From positions 1 to 64,000 of the forward strand of contig DASUHD010000090.1 of NCBI GenBank assembly GCA_036273675.1: a stretch of 64,000 bases of DNA. The letters are read 5' to 3'. This document shows, piece by piece, positions 1-8,461 of this stretch. Within the stretch, counting starts at the first letter, position 1, and each line of letters opens with the position of its first letter. Below the pieces are notes generated by a model. It saw only the letters and a program-made list of their open reading frames with translations, was not told the DNA's origin and ran no database searches. The translations under genes and the position numbers were made by a program. This DNA is from DAHUXT01 sp036273675. Lineage in GTDB: Bacteria; Chloroflexota; Ktedonobacteria; Ktedonobacterales; JADMIN01.

Positions 1-8
1 GGCGTTCC

Positions 9-37
9 TTGCGGCAGGCGGGCGCGTGTGCTACACT
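9..37 (+). promoter_or_regulatory. Predicted sigma-70 promoter of tRNA-Arg
   Basis: TTGCGG at 9-14 and TACACT at 32-37 are separated by 17 bp, and the -10 carries an upstream TG (extended -10). It sits 26 bp before the tRNA. Prediction from consensus only. Confidence 0.6.
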
Positions 38-63
38 GGAAGCGCTAACACTGCTGACCACTG

Positions 64-135
64 GCCCCCATAGCTCAGTGGATAGAGCACCGGCCTCCGG
101 AGCCGGGTGCGGGCGTTCGAGTCGCCCTGGGGGCA
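64..135 (+). tRNA. tRNA-Arg (anticodon CCG)
   Basis: A complete cloverleaf can be folded by eye. The acceptor arm GCCCCCA (64-70) pairs with TGGGGGC (128-134). The D stem is GCTC/GAGC. The anticodon stem CCGGC/GCCGG encloses a 7-nt loop with anticodon CCG at 97-99. The T stem GGGCG/CGCCC has the loop TTCGAGT. The discriminator base is A135, and it is followed by CCG, so the CCA tail is not encoded. It decodes the arginine codon CGG. Confidence 0.97.
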
Positions 136-167
136 CCGCACAACGAAGTATTCCTCAGACCTATAGA

Positions 168-206
168 AAGCCCCTCTGCGGCGTGGGTAGCGCCGTCAAG
201 GGGCTT
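168..206. terminator. Bidirectional terminator hairpin
   Basis: AAGCCCCT (168-175) pairs with AGGGGCTT (199-206), with additional inner pairing of GCGGCG with CGCCG. A pyrimidine-rich tract (CCTTATTGTT) follows on the plus strand. It lies between the tRNA-Arg gene and the convergent inositol-phosphate synthase and could serve both. Confidence 0.7.
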
Positions 207-234
207 CCTTATTGTTGGATGACGACCCGAAAGC

Positions 235-1770
235 CTATTCCTCCTGGTAGTCCTGGTAGTCCTGGTAGTACTCGCGGCCAAGGTGGGTGATCTGCTCTTC
301 GCCCATCATCCAGCGCAGTGTGTTCTTTAGCTTCGTTTGCTGGATGAAGAAGTCGTGCTCCGGGTAGACCGTATCGGCGTGCTGCGGACTCTTGAAGTAG
401 AAGGACAACCATTCCTGGATGCCCTTCATCCCAGCTCGCTTGGCGAGGTCGAGGAAAAGAGCGAGATCAAGCAGCAGCGGTGCGGCGAGAATCGAATCGC
501 GGCATAGGAAGTCGACCTTTACCTGCATGGGATAGCCGAGCCAGCCGAAGATGTCGATGTTGTCCCAGCCCTCTTTGTTGTCGCCTCGGGGCGGATAATA
601 GTTGATCCGCACCTTATGGTAGACGTCGCTGTAGAGTTCGGGGTAAAGCTGGGGCTGGAGGATGTGTTCGAGGACGCCGAGCTTCGACTCTTCTTTCGTC
701 TTGAAGCTCTCTGGGTCGTCGAGCACCTCACCGTCGCGGTTGCCGAGAATGTTCGTCGAGTACCAGCCATTGAGGCCGAGCATACGCGCCTTCAGCATCG
801 GCGCGAGCACCGTCTTGATCAGTGTCTGGCCAGTCTTGAAGTCCTTGCCGCAGATCGGAACGTCCTGGTCGACCGCCAACTCGACTAGCGCCGGGATATC
901 GGCGGTCAGGTTGGGGGCGCCATTGGCAAACGGGACGCCTTCCATCAGGGCGGCGTAGGCGTAGAGCATCGAGGGGGCAATCGTTTCGTCGTTGGCGTCG
1001 AGCGCCGCCTCGAACGCCTCAATGGTGCGGTGGCTTGGCCCCTCCTCCATATAGATCTCGGTCGAGGCGCACCAGACCATGACCAGGCGGTCGCACGTGT
1101 TTGCGGACTTGAAGGCGCGAATGTCCGCGCGAATCTGCTCGGTCAGCTCCGCCTTCGTGCCGCGCTTGACATTCGGTCCGTCGAGGCGCTTGACGTAGTA
1201 TTGGTCGAAGGCGGCCGGCATTGGCTCGATGGACTTGAGGAACTCGGCGATAGGTTCGATGTGTTCATAACGGTCGAGGACGCGACACTTCAGCGCCGCC
1301 TCATAGGCGTTGTCGGGGAAAGGGTCCCAGGCGCCGAAGACGATGTCGTCCAGATTCGTGAGCGGGACGAACTCGCGGATGAGGGGCGAGCGATTTTCCG
1401 TTCGCTTGCCAAGGCGGATGGCTCCCATCTGGGTGAGCGAGCCTATGGGCCGACCGCTGCCACGCCGGGCGTGTTCGACGCCGCTGATGAACGTTGTGGC
1501 GACGGCGCCGAGGCCGACGAGAAGGATGCCGAGTCGGCCCTCTGCTGGTTGGATCTGGTTGGGCCTGGGTTCGACGAAGTCTTTTGCTTCCAAGATGACA
1601 CCTCTCTGGCGGGCGAGAGACATGAGCGGGGTCTGCCATTGGGCTGGCACCCGCCCTGTTTTCGCCCAGTGTTCGATGGTGCTCTGCCTCTTGCCAAGCA
1701 GGGCGGCAAGAGCGCTCTGGCCGCCAAAACGCCTGATGATCCGCTCGGCGGCATTTGCTCCTTGTTCCAT
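235..1770 (-). CDS. ino1: HTH domain fused to myo-inositol-1-phosphate synthase
   Basis: This 511-residue protein converts glucose 6-phosphate to inositol 1-phosphate, the first step to phosphatidylinositol or inositol osmolytes. Residues 80-90 hold the NAD-binding glycine motif GLGAV, and the conserved family block DFLCRDSILAAPL lies in the C-terminal third. Unusually, residues 5-65 form a Cro/YdaS-like helix-turn-helix (LAALLGKRQSTIEHWAKTGR) ahead of the enzyme. The start at 1770 is preferred over an upstream in-frame ATG because TTAGGATAT precedes it. A perfect 7-bp inverted repeat lies directly upstream, suggesting autoregulation. The C-terminus is a short QDY tandem repeat. Enzyme assignment is firm; DNA binding by the HTH is inference. 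Confidence 0.9.
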   Translation of the reverse strand: MEQGANAAERIIRRFGGQSALAALLGKRQSTIEHWAKTGRVPAQWQTPLMSLARQRGVILEAKDFVEPRPNQIQPAEGRLGILLVGLGAVATTFISGVEHARRGSGRPIGSLTQMGAIRLGKRTENRSPLIREFVPLTNLDDIVFGAWDPFPDNAYEAALKCRVLDRYEHIEPIAEFLKSIEPMPAAFDQYYVKRLDGPNVKRGTKAELTEQIRADIRAFKSANTCDRLVMVWCASTEIYMEEGPSHRTIEAFEAALDANDETIAPSMLYAYAALMEGVPFANGAPNLTADIPALVELAVDQDVPICGKDFKTGQTLIKTVLAPMLKARMLGLNGWYSTNILGNRDGEVLDDPESFKTKEESKLGVLEHILQPQLYPELYSDVYHKVRINYYPPRGDNKEGWDNIDIFGWLGYPMQVKVDFLCRDSILAAPLLLDLALFLDLAKRAGMKGIQEWLSFYFKSPQHADTVYPEHDFFIQQTKLKNTLRWMMGEEQITHLGREYYQDYQDYQEE

Positions 1771-1781
1771 GGCAGATATCC

Positions 1782-1798
1782 TAACGAATTTTTCGTTA
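1782..1798. promoter_or_regulatory. Palindrome upstream of the inositol synthase gene, probable operator
   Basis: TAACGAA (1782-1788) and TTCGTTA (1792-1798) form a perfect 7-bp inverted repeat around TTT. It ends 12 bp before the ATG at 1770 and abuts the ribosome binding site. Because the downstream enzyme carries an N-terminal HTH, the palindrome is a candidate autoregulatory site. Binding is inference. Confidence 0.55.
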
Positions 1799-1897
1799 AT
1801 TTGCAAGTGTGCGCCAGAAAGAGGTGGGACGGCAAATGCGCCCATGCGAGATTCTTACCGCATGGGCGCAGGCTATTTCGGGACTGACAGGCAATGT

Positions 1898-2659
1898 TCA
1901 GGCTATTTTGCGCCGGTAGACCACCATGGCGAGCGCATAGGCGACGACGAGGATGCCCACGCACCAGGCGAGGGCGACCCAGATTGCGCTTCCGACCGGC
2001 TGCTGCTCGAACAAAGCCCTGATCGTGTTGACAATCGAGGTGACCGGCTGGTTTTCCGCGAAGGCGCGCACGGGACCCGGCATCGAGGCCGTGGGTACGA
2101 ACGCCGAACTGATGAACGGCAGAAAGATGAGTGGGTACGAGAAGGCAATGGCGCCATCCATGGATTTTGCCGACAATCCGGCGATTACCGCGATCCACGT
2201 CAGCGCCAGCGTGAACAGGAGTAGGATGCCCGCCACCGCGAGCCATGCCAGCACTCCCGCGGACGTGCGGAAGCCCATCAAAAGCGCTACCAGGACGACG
2301 ACGACCACGGAGATCGCGTTGGCCACCAGCGAGGTCAGCACATGCCCCCACAGCACGGACGGACGGGCAATCGGCATGGATTGGAATCGCTCGAAGACGC
2401 CACTCTGCATATCCTGGAAAAGCCGGTATGCAGTGTAGGAGATGCCCGAAGCAATCGTGATGAGCAGAATACCGGGCAGCAGGTAGTTCACATAGCTGCT
2501 GGCGCCTGCCTGGATGGCGCCGCCGAACACGTAGACGAACAGCAGCATAAAAGCGATCGGCATGATGGTCGTCGTGATGATGGTGTCTGGACTGCGTGTG
2601 ATGTGTCGCATGGAACGTCCGAGCATCACGCTTGTGTCGCTGATGATATGGGTATTCAT
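1898..2659 (-). CDS. ABC-2 type exporter permease (DrrB-like)
   Basis: This 253-residue membrane protein has about six hydrophobic segments typical of ABC-2 permeases. The central region after the second segment (DMQSGVFERFQSMPIARPSVLWG) carries the coupling-helix features of daunorubicin-type DrrB exporters. Its ATG overlaps the stop codon of the upstream ATPase gene by 4 bp, so the two are translationally coupled. The pair would pump drugs or lipids out of the cell. It is the last gene of a four-gene operon begun by a PadR repressor. The substrate cannot be told from sequence. Confidence 0.88.
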   Translation of the reverse strand: MNTHIISDTSVMLGRSMRHITRSPDTIITTTIMPIAFMLLFVYVFGGAIQAGASSYVNYLLPGILLITIASGISYTAYRLFQDMQSGVFERFQSMPIARPSVLWGHVLTSLVANAISVVVVVLVALLMGFRTSAGVLAWLAVAGILLLFTLALTWIAVIAGLSAKSMDGAIAFSYPLIFLPFISSAFVPTASMPGPVRAFAENQPVTSIVNTIRALFEQQPVGSAIWVALAWCVGILVVAYALAMVVYRRKIA

Positions 2660-3474
2660 CGTTGCTCCTTTTTATCGCTCTTGTCACTCTTGTCGCTCTT
2701 GTCGCTCTTGTCACTTCCGACGATTGCCAGGAAGATCTCCTCCAGGGTGGGCTGCCGTTCTACGTATTCGACTTTCGCGGGCGGGAGCAGCTTCCTCAGC
2801 TCCTCCAATGTGCCAGAGACGATGATCGTGCCATCGTGCAGAATCGCGATCCGGTCGGCGAGCTTCTCGGCTTCGTCCAAGTATTGGGTCGTCAGGAAGA
2901 CGGTCGTGCCGCTATCAGCGAGGCTCTGGATCACCTGCCACACTTCGATGCGGCCCTCCGGGTCGAGGCCGGTGGTCGGCTCGTCGAGGAAGATAATCTT
3001 CGAGTTGCCGATGAGGCTCATCGCGATGTCGAGGCGACGACGCATGCCGCCGGAGTAGGTCGACACCCGGCGCCCGGCCGCGTCGGCGAGACCGAACCGT
3101 GCGAGCAGATCGTCCGCCACCTTGCCCGCGCTCTTCACGTGCCGTAGCTTGGCGATCATGATCAGGTTTTCCCGGCCGGTGAGGATCTCGTCCACCGCCG
3201 CGAATTGACCTGTCAGGCTGATCGACTCCCGCACCCGCTCCGGCTGCGAGACGACGTCGAATCCGTTGACGACCGACGCGCCGTTGTCCGGCTTGAGCAG
3301 GGTGGTGAGGATTCTCACAATCGTGGTCTTGCCCGCGCCGTTAGAGCCGAGCAGCGCGAAGATGCTTCCACGCGCCACGTCGAAGTCCACCCCCTTGAGC
3401 ACCTGCACTTGCTTGTAAGACTTCCGCAATCCATGAACCTGGATCGCCGTGTTCTTCTCGACTACGTCTATCAT
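2656..3474 (-). CDS. ABC exporter ATP-binding protein (DrrA-like)
   Basis: This 272-residue nucleotide-binding subunit has a Walker A motif (GSNGAGKTT), the ABC signature (YSGGMRRRLDIA) and a Walker B followed by glutamate (IIFLDEPTTGLDP). The C-terminal extension is typical of DrrA proteins and ends in five consecutive SDK triplets plus KEQR, encoded by a 9-bp tandem repeat at 2671-2715. It partners with the permease encoded immediately downstream. The gene follows the pentapeptide-repeat gene after 13 bp. Confidence 0.93.
   Translation of the reverse strand: MIDVVEKNTAIQVHGLRKSYKQVQVLKGVDFDVARGSIFALLGSNGAGKTTIVRILTTLLKPDNGASVVNGFDVVSQPERVRESISLTGQFAAVDEILTGRENLIMIAKLRHVKSAGKVADDLLARFGLADAAGRRVSTYSGGMRRRLDIAMSLIGNSKIIFLDEPTTGLDPEGRIEVWQVIQSLADSGTTVFLTTQYLDEAEKLADRIAILHDGTIIVSGTLEELRKLLPPAKVEYVERQPTLEEIFLAIVGSDKSDKSDKSDKSDKKEQR
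2671..2715 (-). repeat. 9-bp in-frame tandem repeat, five units
   Basis: Five units of CTTGTCRCT (plus strand), the last slightly degenerate, encode SDK repeats at the C-terminus of the ABC ATPase. The period keeps the frame, so slippage would only change tail length. Confidence 0.85.
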
Positions 3475-3487
3475 GTCGCTTCTCTCC

Positions 3488-4348
3488 CTATCCCACTATC
3501 ACATTCGATACATCGGCTCCGATGCCTTTGAGCCCGGCGTAGGTCACCTTATCCATCAATGCGCCGTCAAAGTGAATGGACTGTATGGCGCGCTTTTGCG
3601 ACCAGATACCCACCGGACGGAAAGACACATTTCTGAGAGTCGCGCCTTGAAACGACACATTCTTTAGCGCTGGCAGGTCAAACTTGACGCCGATAAAAGT
3701 CTGCCCATCGAGTCGCTGTCCGCTCAGGTCGGAATGGTGGAAGTCCACGCCGAGAAAGGTACAGCCTTCAAAGGTGACTTTTCGCAGGTCGTCTGTAGTA
3801 AATTTGACATCCGTCAGCTTGACGCCGATGAATTTTGCTCTGTCCATCCCCGAAGTGCTGAAGGTGGCGCCCACCAGGATGGCCTCACGGAAGTTCGCAT
3901 CCGCAAGATCAGTTGCATAAAAGGTGCAGTCTGTCAGATTTGCGCGCTCAAAATTGGCCTCACGTAGGTCACTGCTGTGAAACGAGCTGCCAGTTAGGTC
4001 TGCGCCCGAAAAGTCGGTACCGCGCAACGCGCTCCCTTTAAACTGTCCTTCATGCGCGATCACGCCCGCCAAGTCGCTGTTTGCCAGATTGCTCCCGTGA
4101 AACTTGATGACGAGTTGACGCTCGAGCGAGCGGGAGAGGTTGGAGACCTCCTGCACGGTCTGCTCGATATCGCCGATGCTGTCGATGGTCAACTCGAAGG
4201 CTGCCACGTCGTCCTTTCCTTCGGCCTTAAGCTCGCGATAGCGCTCATGCAGGTCCGCAAGCAGGTCCGCTTTCAACTCGCTGATACTTTTCGCCTCTTC
4301 GTAGGGCGCGAAGACGCCGTCCACGTAGTCGTTGAGTTTGTCGTTCAT
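3488..4348 (-). CDS. Pentapeptide-repeat protein with N-terminal permease-prefix-like domain
   Basis: This 286-residue protein has two parts. Residues 1-75 are acidic and helical and resemble the short domain found before ABC permeases next to PadR genes (ELKADLLADLHERYRELKAEG). From about residue 85 to 270 it consists of pentapeptide repeats of A(D/N)LXX type (for example ADLTGSSFHSSDLREANFE), which fold as a right-handed beta helix. Some such proteins (Qnr, MfpA) mimic DNA and protect gyrase from drugs; others only bind partners. It lies between padR (12 bp gap) and the ABC exporter genes, so a role in sensing or resisting the exporter substrate is plausible but unproven. Confidence 0.85.
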   Translation of the reverse strand: MNDKLNDYVDGVFAPYEEAKSISELKADLLADLHERYRELKAEGKDDVAAFELTIDSIGDIEQTVQEVSNLSRSLERQLVIKFHGSNLANSDLAGVIAHEGQFKGSALRGTDFSGADLTGSSFHSSDLREANFERANLTDCTFYATDLADANFREAILVGATFSTSGMDRAKFIGVKLTDVKFTTDDLRKVTFEGCTFLGVDFHHSDLSGQRLDGQTFIGVKFDLPALKNVSFQGATLRNVSFRPVGIWSQKRAIQSIHFDGALMDKVTYAGLKGIGADVSNVIVG

Positions 4349-4360
4349 CGCTTCGTCTCC

Positions 4361-4720
4361 TCACAGCAAAGTGTCGAGCACGCGCTTCGCGTACTCCCAG
4401 TTGCTCTTGTTGCGGGCATAGGTTGCCCTGCCCTTCTCCGTGATCCGAAAATACTTGCGCCGTCCGCCCTGCGTTTCATCGCCCCAGTACCACGCGATGT
4501 CGCCGTCCGCCTCCAGACGCCGGACGCTGGAGTACATGGTGGCCTCTTTCAGCTCGTACTCACCGCCCGAACGCTCGGCGATCAGCTTGACGATCTCGTA
4601 GCCATAGCGGTCGGCTTCCGTCAGCAGCCGCAAGATCATTGTGTCGGTATTCCCGCGCAACAAATCGGATGTGATCTTGCTCACGCTCATCTCGCTTGCG
4701 TTCATCTCGCTCGCGCTCAT
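4361..4720 (-). CDS. PadR family transcriptional regulator
   Basis: This 119-residue winged-helix regulator contains the PadR core (DTMILRLLTEADRYGYEIVK, then KEATMYSSVRRLEADGDI and the wing GGRRKYFRITEKGRA). The start at 4720 is chosen because GGAGG lies 7 nt upstream and because the long in-frame extension to 4768 would overlap the promoter. The first residues are a low-complexity Ser/Glu/Met/Ala stretch. PadR proteins typically repress an adjacent transporter and their own gene; here it heads the operon with the pentapeptide-repeat and ABC exporter genes. Confidence 0.93.
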   Translation of the reverse strand: MSASEMNASEMSVSKITSDLLRGNTDTMILRLLTEADRYGYEIVKLIAERSGGEYELKEATMYSSVRRLEADGDIAWYWGDETQGGRRKYFRITEKGRATYARNKSNWEYAKRVLDTLL

Positions 4721-4739
4721 GGCATCACCTCCGATGCAC

Positions 4740-4768
4740 AGTATACGTCCTAGTACTATGTCTGTCAA
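4740..4768 (-). promoter_or_regulatory. Sigma-70 promoter of the PadR-exporter operon
   Basis: On the minus strand TTGACA (4763-4768) and TATACT (4740-4745) are separated by exactly 17 bp, a near-consensus promoter. The spacer carries the imperfect dyad AGTAC/GTATACT, a possible PadR site. GGAGG (4728-4732) then precedes the ATG, giving a very short leader. Confidence 0.85.
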
Positions 4769-5172
4769 GGTAATATTTGAATCACATTACATGGATGGGG
4801 ATAATAGCCTGGGGACGCAGCAACGCAACGACGACGCCTTGTGGCCTCTGTAGGCCTTGGCGCCGCGTGTCATGGGGTGAGGTGGGAGCTTTCACTGTGC
4901 TTAAGGATGACAGCCCGCTTCATGCGGATCGCAAGACTCGCTCGTCGTGCGGCGCTGATTCCGCATGGGCGAGCGAAGCATCTCGGTGGTTTTCGGCTAG
5001 TTGAATGTGTGGGTGAACTTCGGCATTACTGCCATATAATCCAGGGCGGCAATGCCAGCAACATTCGTAGAATCGGCGCCGGGATTGGCGCTGCCTTCGC
5101 ACAATCGGGGAGTTGGCATGGTCTACCCGAAGCTTCACAGTGCGCCACTCTCGCGGATCGCTCGGCGCGAAG
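4769..5172. other. Non-coding gap with a nested hairpin
   Basis: About 400 bp without a convincing gene. The only structure seen is a nested stem: CTCGCTCG (4937-4944) pairs with CGAGCGAA (4970-4977) and TGCGG pairs with CCGCA inside it. It lies downstream of the minus-strand hydrolase and may be its terminator, though no T-run follows. Confidence 0.4.
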
Positions 5173-6069
5173 TCAGGCCTGAGCGCTGCCAGCAGCCACC
5201 AGCTCTTGCAGCATCCGGTCGATGCTGCCAATGCCAATTGAAAGATGTCCTTCGCCATCCTCGATATGCGCCACAACGCCGGGTATTCGCTCGGCCAGCC
5301 ATTGCCCGTGGCCGACGGGTACCATCAGGTCCGCCGTACCCTGCCACAACACTGTCGGCACAGCCACCTCGGCAAGGGAGAATCCCCATGGCTTCACAAA
5401 TGCCAGATCATCGTCGAGCCAACCATCTGAGCCGACGCGCAACCCCTCGTGGAAGATAGCCGCCATGTCCTCGCCCACCTCACCAGTGAAGAGCGCCCGA
5501 TCTACCGCTGGGAGCAGGCTGTTCATCGCGGTGACCAGGTCTGCTCCGGTGGTGTGGCCAAGCTGCTCACGCGCCTCATCGAGAAACGGACGGAGCGCCG
5601 CCTCCCCCTCCCTCGCTCTGGTGAATTCGGCGATGTTGTCCTCGCCCATCTGCGCCAGCCAGTCTAGCCCCTCAGCGGGATAGGGCGCCACCCCCGCGAT
5701 GACGAGGGCCGCGTCGACACGATCAGCCAGTCGCGCCGCGCATGCCAGCGCGTGCGGGCCGCCGCCAGACCATCCGGCGACGAGACAGCGGTCAGCGCCA
5801 ATCGCATCGAGCACCGCTGCTGTATCGGCGGCGACATCAGCCACACTGCGTCCGGAATGGCGCGTCGAGTCGCCGTAGCCCGGACGAGATATCGTCACGA
5901 GCCGCAGGCCGAGCCGGTGCGCGGCGGCTACCATGGCGCGGAACGGCACGCCGGAGCCGGGTGTGCCGTGGTGGTACATCAACACTCGGCCATCGGACGG
6001 GCCACTCTCATACACGTCGAGTTCGCGCCCGCCAGCCAGCCGAAGATGGGTCCGCCATGAAGTGTCCAT
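5173..6069 (-). CDS. Alpha/beta hydrolase
   Basis: This 298-residue protein has the alpha/beta hydrolase order: oxyanion-hole region HHGTPGSG, nucleophile elbow GWSGGGP (serine nucleophile), a late aspartate in GTADLMVP and a histidine in EDGEGHLSI. These form the expected Ser-Asp-His triad. The start at 6069 is used because GGGGAGTGGAG lies just upstream; an in-frame ATG at 6171 would overlap the probable -10 element (6146-6151). The substrate is unknown; esterase, epoxide hydrolase-like or haloperoxidase-like activities are all possible. It is a single-gene unit. Confidence 0.88.
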   Translation of the reverse strand: MDTSWRTHLRLAGGRELDVYESGPSDGRVLMYHHGTPGSGVPFRAMVAAAHRLGLRLVTISRPGYGDSTRHSGRSVADVAADTAAVLDAIGADRCLVAGWSGGGPHALACAARLADRVDAALVIAGVAPYPAEGLDWLAQMGEDNIAEFTRAREGEAALRPFLDEAREQLGHTTGADLVTAMNSLLPAVDRALFTGEVGEDMAAIFHEGLRVGSDGWLDDDLAFVKPWGFSLAEVAVPTVLWQGTADLMVPVGHGQWLAERIPGVVAHIEDGEGHLSIGIGSIDRMLQELVAAGSAQA

Positions 6070-6145
6070 GCGTTCTCCACTCCCCTTCTCGTTCACCAGG
6101 TTTCCAACCTCAATCAGAGGCCCAGTGCCAGCCATTATCACACCG

Positions 6146-6151
6146 ATTATA
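6146..6151 (-). promoter_or_regulatory. Candidate -10 element of the alpha/beta hydrolase gene
   Basis: TATAAT on the minus strand lies 77 bp upstream of the chosen ATG. No good -35 is visible, so this is a weak prediction. Confidence 0.4.
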
Positions 6152-6322
6152 CGGTTTAGGTTATACAGCACATGCCGTGCGCCGATGCGTCTGCCTATCG
6201 TCGCTGGCTACGCGCCTCGTTTGTTGCCTACTGGACATCGTTGGGGGTATGGTGCCGAAAGGCCAGGGCGTAGCGCGTCGCCATGTAGCTGTATGCCGGT
6301 GGTGAAGTAGAGGGGGCAAACC

Positions 6323-7540
6323 ATGACGCCTGCTCAGACGATGCCTCAGAGGACGTCCCCGAAGCGGCGGCTGACCAACTGGATGCGCGCGCGTCCCATC
6401 CTCGCCGCGTTGAGCGTCGCGGTCGTGCTGATCGCCCTCGTCGGAGGAAGCGCGGCAGTCGCCAGGCTCGTCGGCGGAAGTGATAACCCCGGCCCGCCCG
6501 CCACCTGGGCGCCGAAGTCCCCGCCACCGCTGCTGCCCGGCGAGACCCTCTGGCACGGCATCCCCTCGATGCTCTGGGGTACCAACGATACCCAGAACTG
6601 GGACGCTGAAAAGAACCTGATCACCATCCCGGCGATCCAGCAGCAGGCGAAGGCCGACCACCTGGCGCTAATCCGCACCTGGCTCTTCGAGACCGACCTC
6701 GCCACGAATCAGAAAGTGACGGACGCCTATCAGCGCAGCAAAGTGCAGGCGGCGCAGAACACCGGCGCGAAACTGCTGTGCGAGCTGCCAACCGGCAACA
6801 GCATGGCCTACGACGAGCACATGGTCAAGCTCTTCGCAGGCAAGTGCTCGTACTACGAATTTATGAACGAGCCGGACAACGAGCAGATTCCGGTCGCTAC
6901 ATACATCCAAAAGTGGTCGAGTGAGATCCCCCGGCTGCGCGCGATTGATCCGAACGCGCTTTTCGGCGGGCCAGCCGCCACCACGCCGCAGTATAGCCAG
7001 TGTACGTACGCCGCAGACAACACCGTCTGCTATATGCAGAAGGCGCTGCAAGGCATGGCGCTGAGTAAGGTATTGCCGGACTTCGTGACGTTCCACTGGT
7101 ATCCCTGCTGGGAGGAAAGCGCCGATTCGTGCATGGCAAAGGCAGATAGCTACGGCGATCAGGTGACGATGGTGCGTGGCTGGCTGACCCAATACTTCGG
7201 CGCGGCGGGCGCGCGCATCCCCATCGGCGTGACCGAGTGGAACGCCGACCCCTCAGCCCCGATGCCAGACTACACCAAGGATGCCTGCTGGATCGCGCAG
7301 TATAGCGTCACCGCGCTCAAGAGCATGGCCCGCGCGGGGGCATCGTTCGCCAACCAGTTCGACCTGGCCAACACCGGCGGCTACGGCTCCGACGATATGG
7401 TGGATGTCACCAAAAACGGCGCCGCCAAGCCGCAGTACGTGGCATTGCTCCGCCTGATGGAAAGCGTCAGCCCCTATGGGGAGCTACCCACGCCGCCCCT
7501 CGCCTACACCCCGCCCGCGAACTGCCCCGCCCTGCCATAA
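6323..7540 (+). CDS. Membrane-anchored clan GH-A glycoside hydrolase-like protein
   Basis: This 405-residue protein has a basic N-terminus and one transmembrane segment at about residues 27-50, followed by a proline-rich linker and an extracytoplasmic TIM-barrel-like domain. YYEFMNEPDN supplies the Asn-Glu pair of the acid/base catalyst and IGVTEWN the nucleophile glutamate, the hallmark of clan GH-A glycosidases; FHWYPCW between them fits the barrel. Several cysteines suggest disulfides outside the membrane. It probably cleaves plant or microbial polysaccharide at the cell surface. Family (GH39, GH5 or GH79-like) and substrate cannot be fixed by eye. GAGGGGG precedes the ATG. Confidence 0.82.
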   Translation: MTPAQTMPQRTSPKRRLTNWMRARPILAALSVAVVLIALVGGSAAVARLVGGSDNPGPPATWAPKSPPPLLPGETLWHGIPSMLWGTNDTQNWDAEKNLITIPAIQQQAKADHLALIRTWLFETDLATNQKVTDAYQRSKVQAAQNTGAKLLCELPTGNSMAYDEHMVKLFAGKCSYYEFMNEPDNEQIPVATYIQKWSSEIPRLRAIDPNALFGGPAATTPQYSQCTYAADNTVCYMQKALQGMALSKVLPDFVTFHWYPCWEESADSCMAKADSYGDQVTMVRGWLTQYFGAAGARIPIGVTEWNADPSAPMPDYTKDACWIAQYSVTALKSMARAGASFANQFDLANTGGYGSDDMVDVTKNGAAKPQYVALLRLMESVSPYGELPTPPLAYTPPANCPALP

Positions 7541-7712
7541 CGGCCTCGCCACGTCCCAGCGACCAAACCATCTCCGCTCGCTACCCTGATAGCTTGAGCA
7601 TCGGGTATGATGAGCAAGGGACGTCTTTCGTCCTGTGGGCCGTTTTCCGCGAGCAGCTAAAGTGGCTAGACAGCAGGTGCTATTAGGTCGTCTGAATGTG
7701 TGAGGTGGTGCT

Positions 7713-8396
7713 ATGGAAAAACTCAGCCTCGTCGTGATTCTGGGCGCGTACCTCATTGGTTCGGTCCCTTTTTCTCAGATCATCACAAAATGGCGCACCG
7801 GTCTGAAGCTGTACGAGGTGGGCGAGGGCAACGTCGGCAGCCGCAACGTCTGGCACGTCGTCGGCCCGCAGTGGGGAGTCCTGGCGCTCCTCCTCGACTG
7901 CCTGAAAGGCCTCCTCGTCTACTGGGCAGCCACGGCTCTTGTCCCAGCCGCGAGCGCGCTCCTCGCCGGGGTGGCGGTCGTGCTCGGTCACCAGTTCTCC
8001 ATCTTCCTGCGCGGGCGCGGCGGCAAAGGGCTGGCCCCGGCGCTCGGCGTCGTCCTGGTGATCTCGCCGCTCTCGACCCTCTGCGCCGTCCTCATCCTGG
8101 GACTGGCATTCCTGATTACCCGCGATTTCAACCCGAGCGTAACCGTGGCGATTGTTGCGATCATCCTGCTTCCTCTGCTCTTCCGTCAACCGCTCTGGGT
8201 TCCTGCGTACACCCTTGTCATGGCCCTGCTGGCCGCGCTGAAGAAGCGGCTCGACCACGCCCATGACATGCGCGTCTGGAGCAGCCATCCCTGGCAGGGA
8301 GGGGCAAATCCCGGCTGGTCACCTCCGGCGAATCAACCAGCGAACCCGCCGGGCGCGAGCGATGACCCATCCGCGTCGAACGCTCACCCGCGCTAA
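7713..8396 (+). CDS. plsY: PlsY-like glycerol-3-phosphate acyltransferase
   Basis: This 227-residue integral membrane protein shows the PlsY fold: LIGSVPFSQ in the first segment, a glycine/asparagine loop (GEGNVGSRN), the GHQFS motif and the RGRGGKGLAPALG loop. PlsY transfers acyl groups from acyl-phosphate to glycerol 3-phosphate to start phospholipid synthesis. The first loop deviates from the usual GSGNxGATN and the protein ends with a polar Pro/Ser-rich tail of about 40 residues, so a paralogue with a changed acceptor is possible. It is followed by a glycosyltransferase gene in the same direction. Confidence 0.82.
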   Translation: MEKLSLVVILGAYLIGSVPFSQIITKWRTGLKLYEVGEGNVGSRNVWHVVGPQWGVLALLLDCLKGLLVYWAATALVPAASALLAGVAVVLGHQFSIFLRGRGGKGLAPALGVVLVISPLSTLCAVLILGLAFLITRDFNPSVTVAIVAIILLPLLFRQPLWVPAYTLVMALLAALKKRLDHAHDMRVWSSHPWQGGANPGWSPPANQPANPPGASDDPSASNAHPR

Positions 8397-8461
8397 CGGA
8401 CGTCGGCCATTTTGTGTCACGCTCATGAGACATACTCCAGGTTTCTCCAGTCGGGGGACAC

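Noticed and set aside
2671..2715. Regulatory repeat or integration site
   Set aside because: The 9-bp repeats are in frame inside the ABC ATPase gene and are explained by a simple SDK tail.
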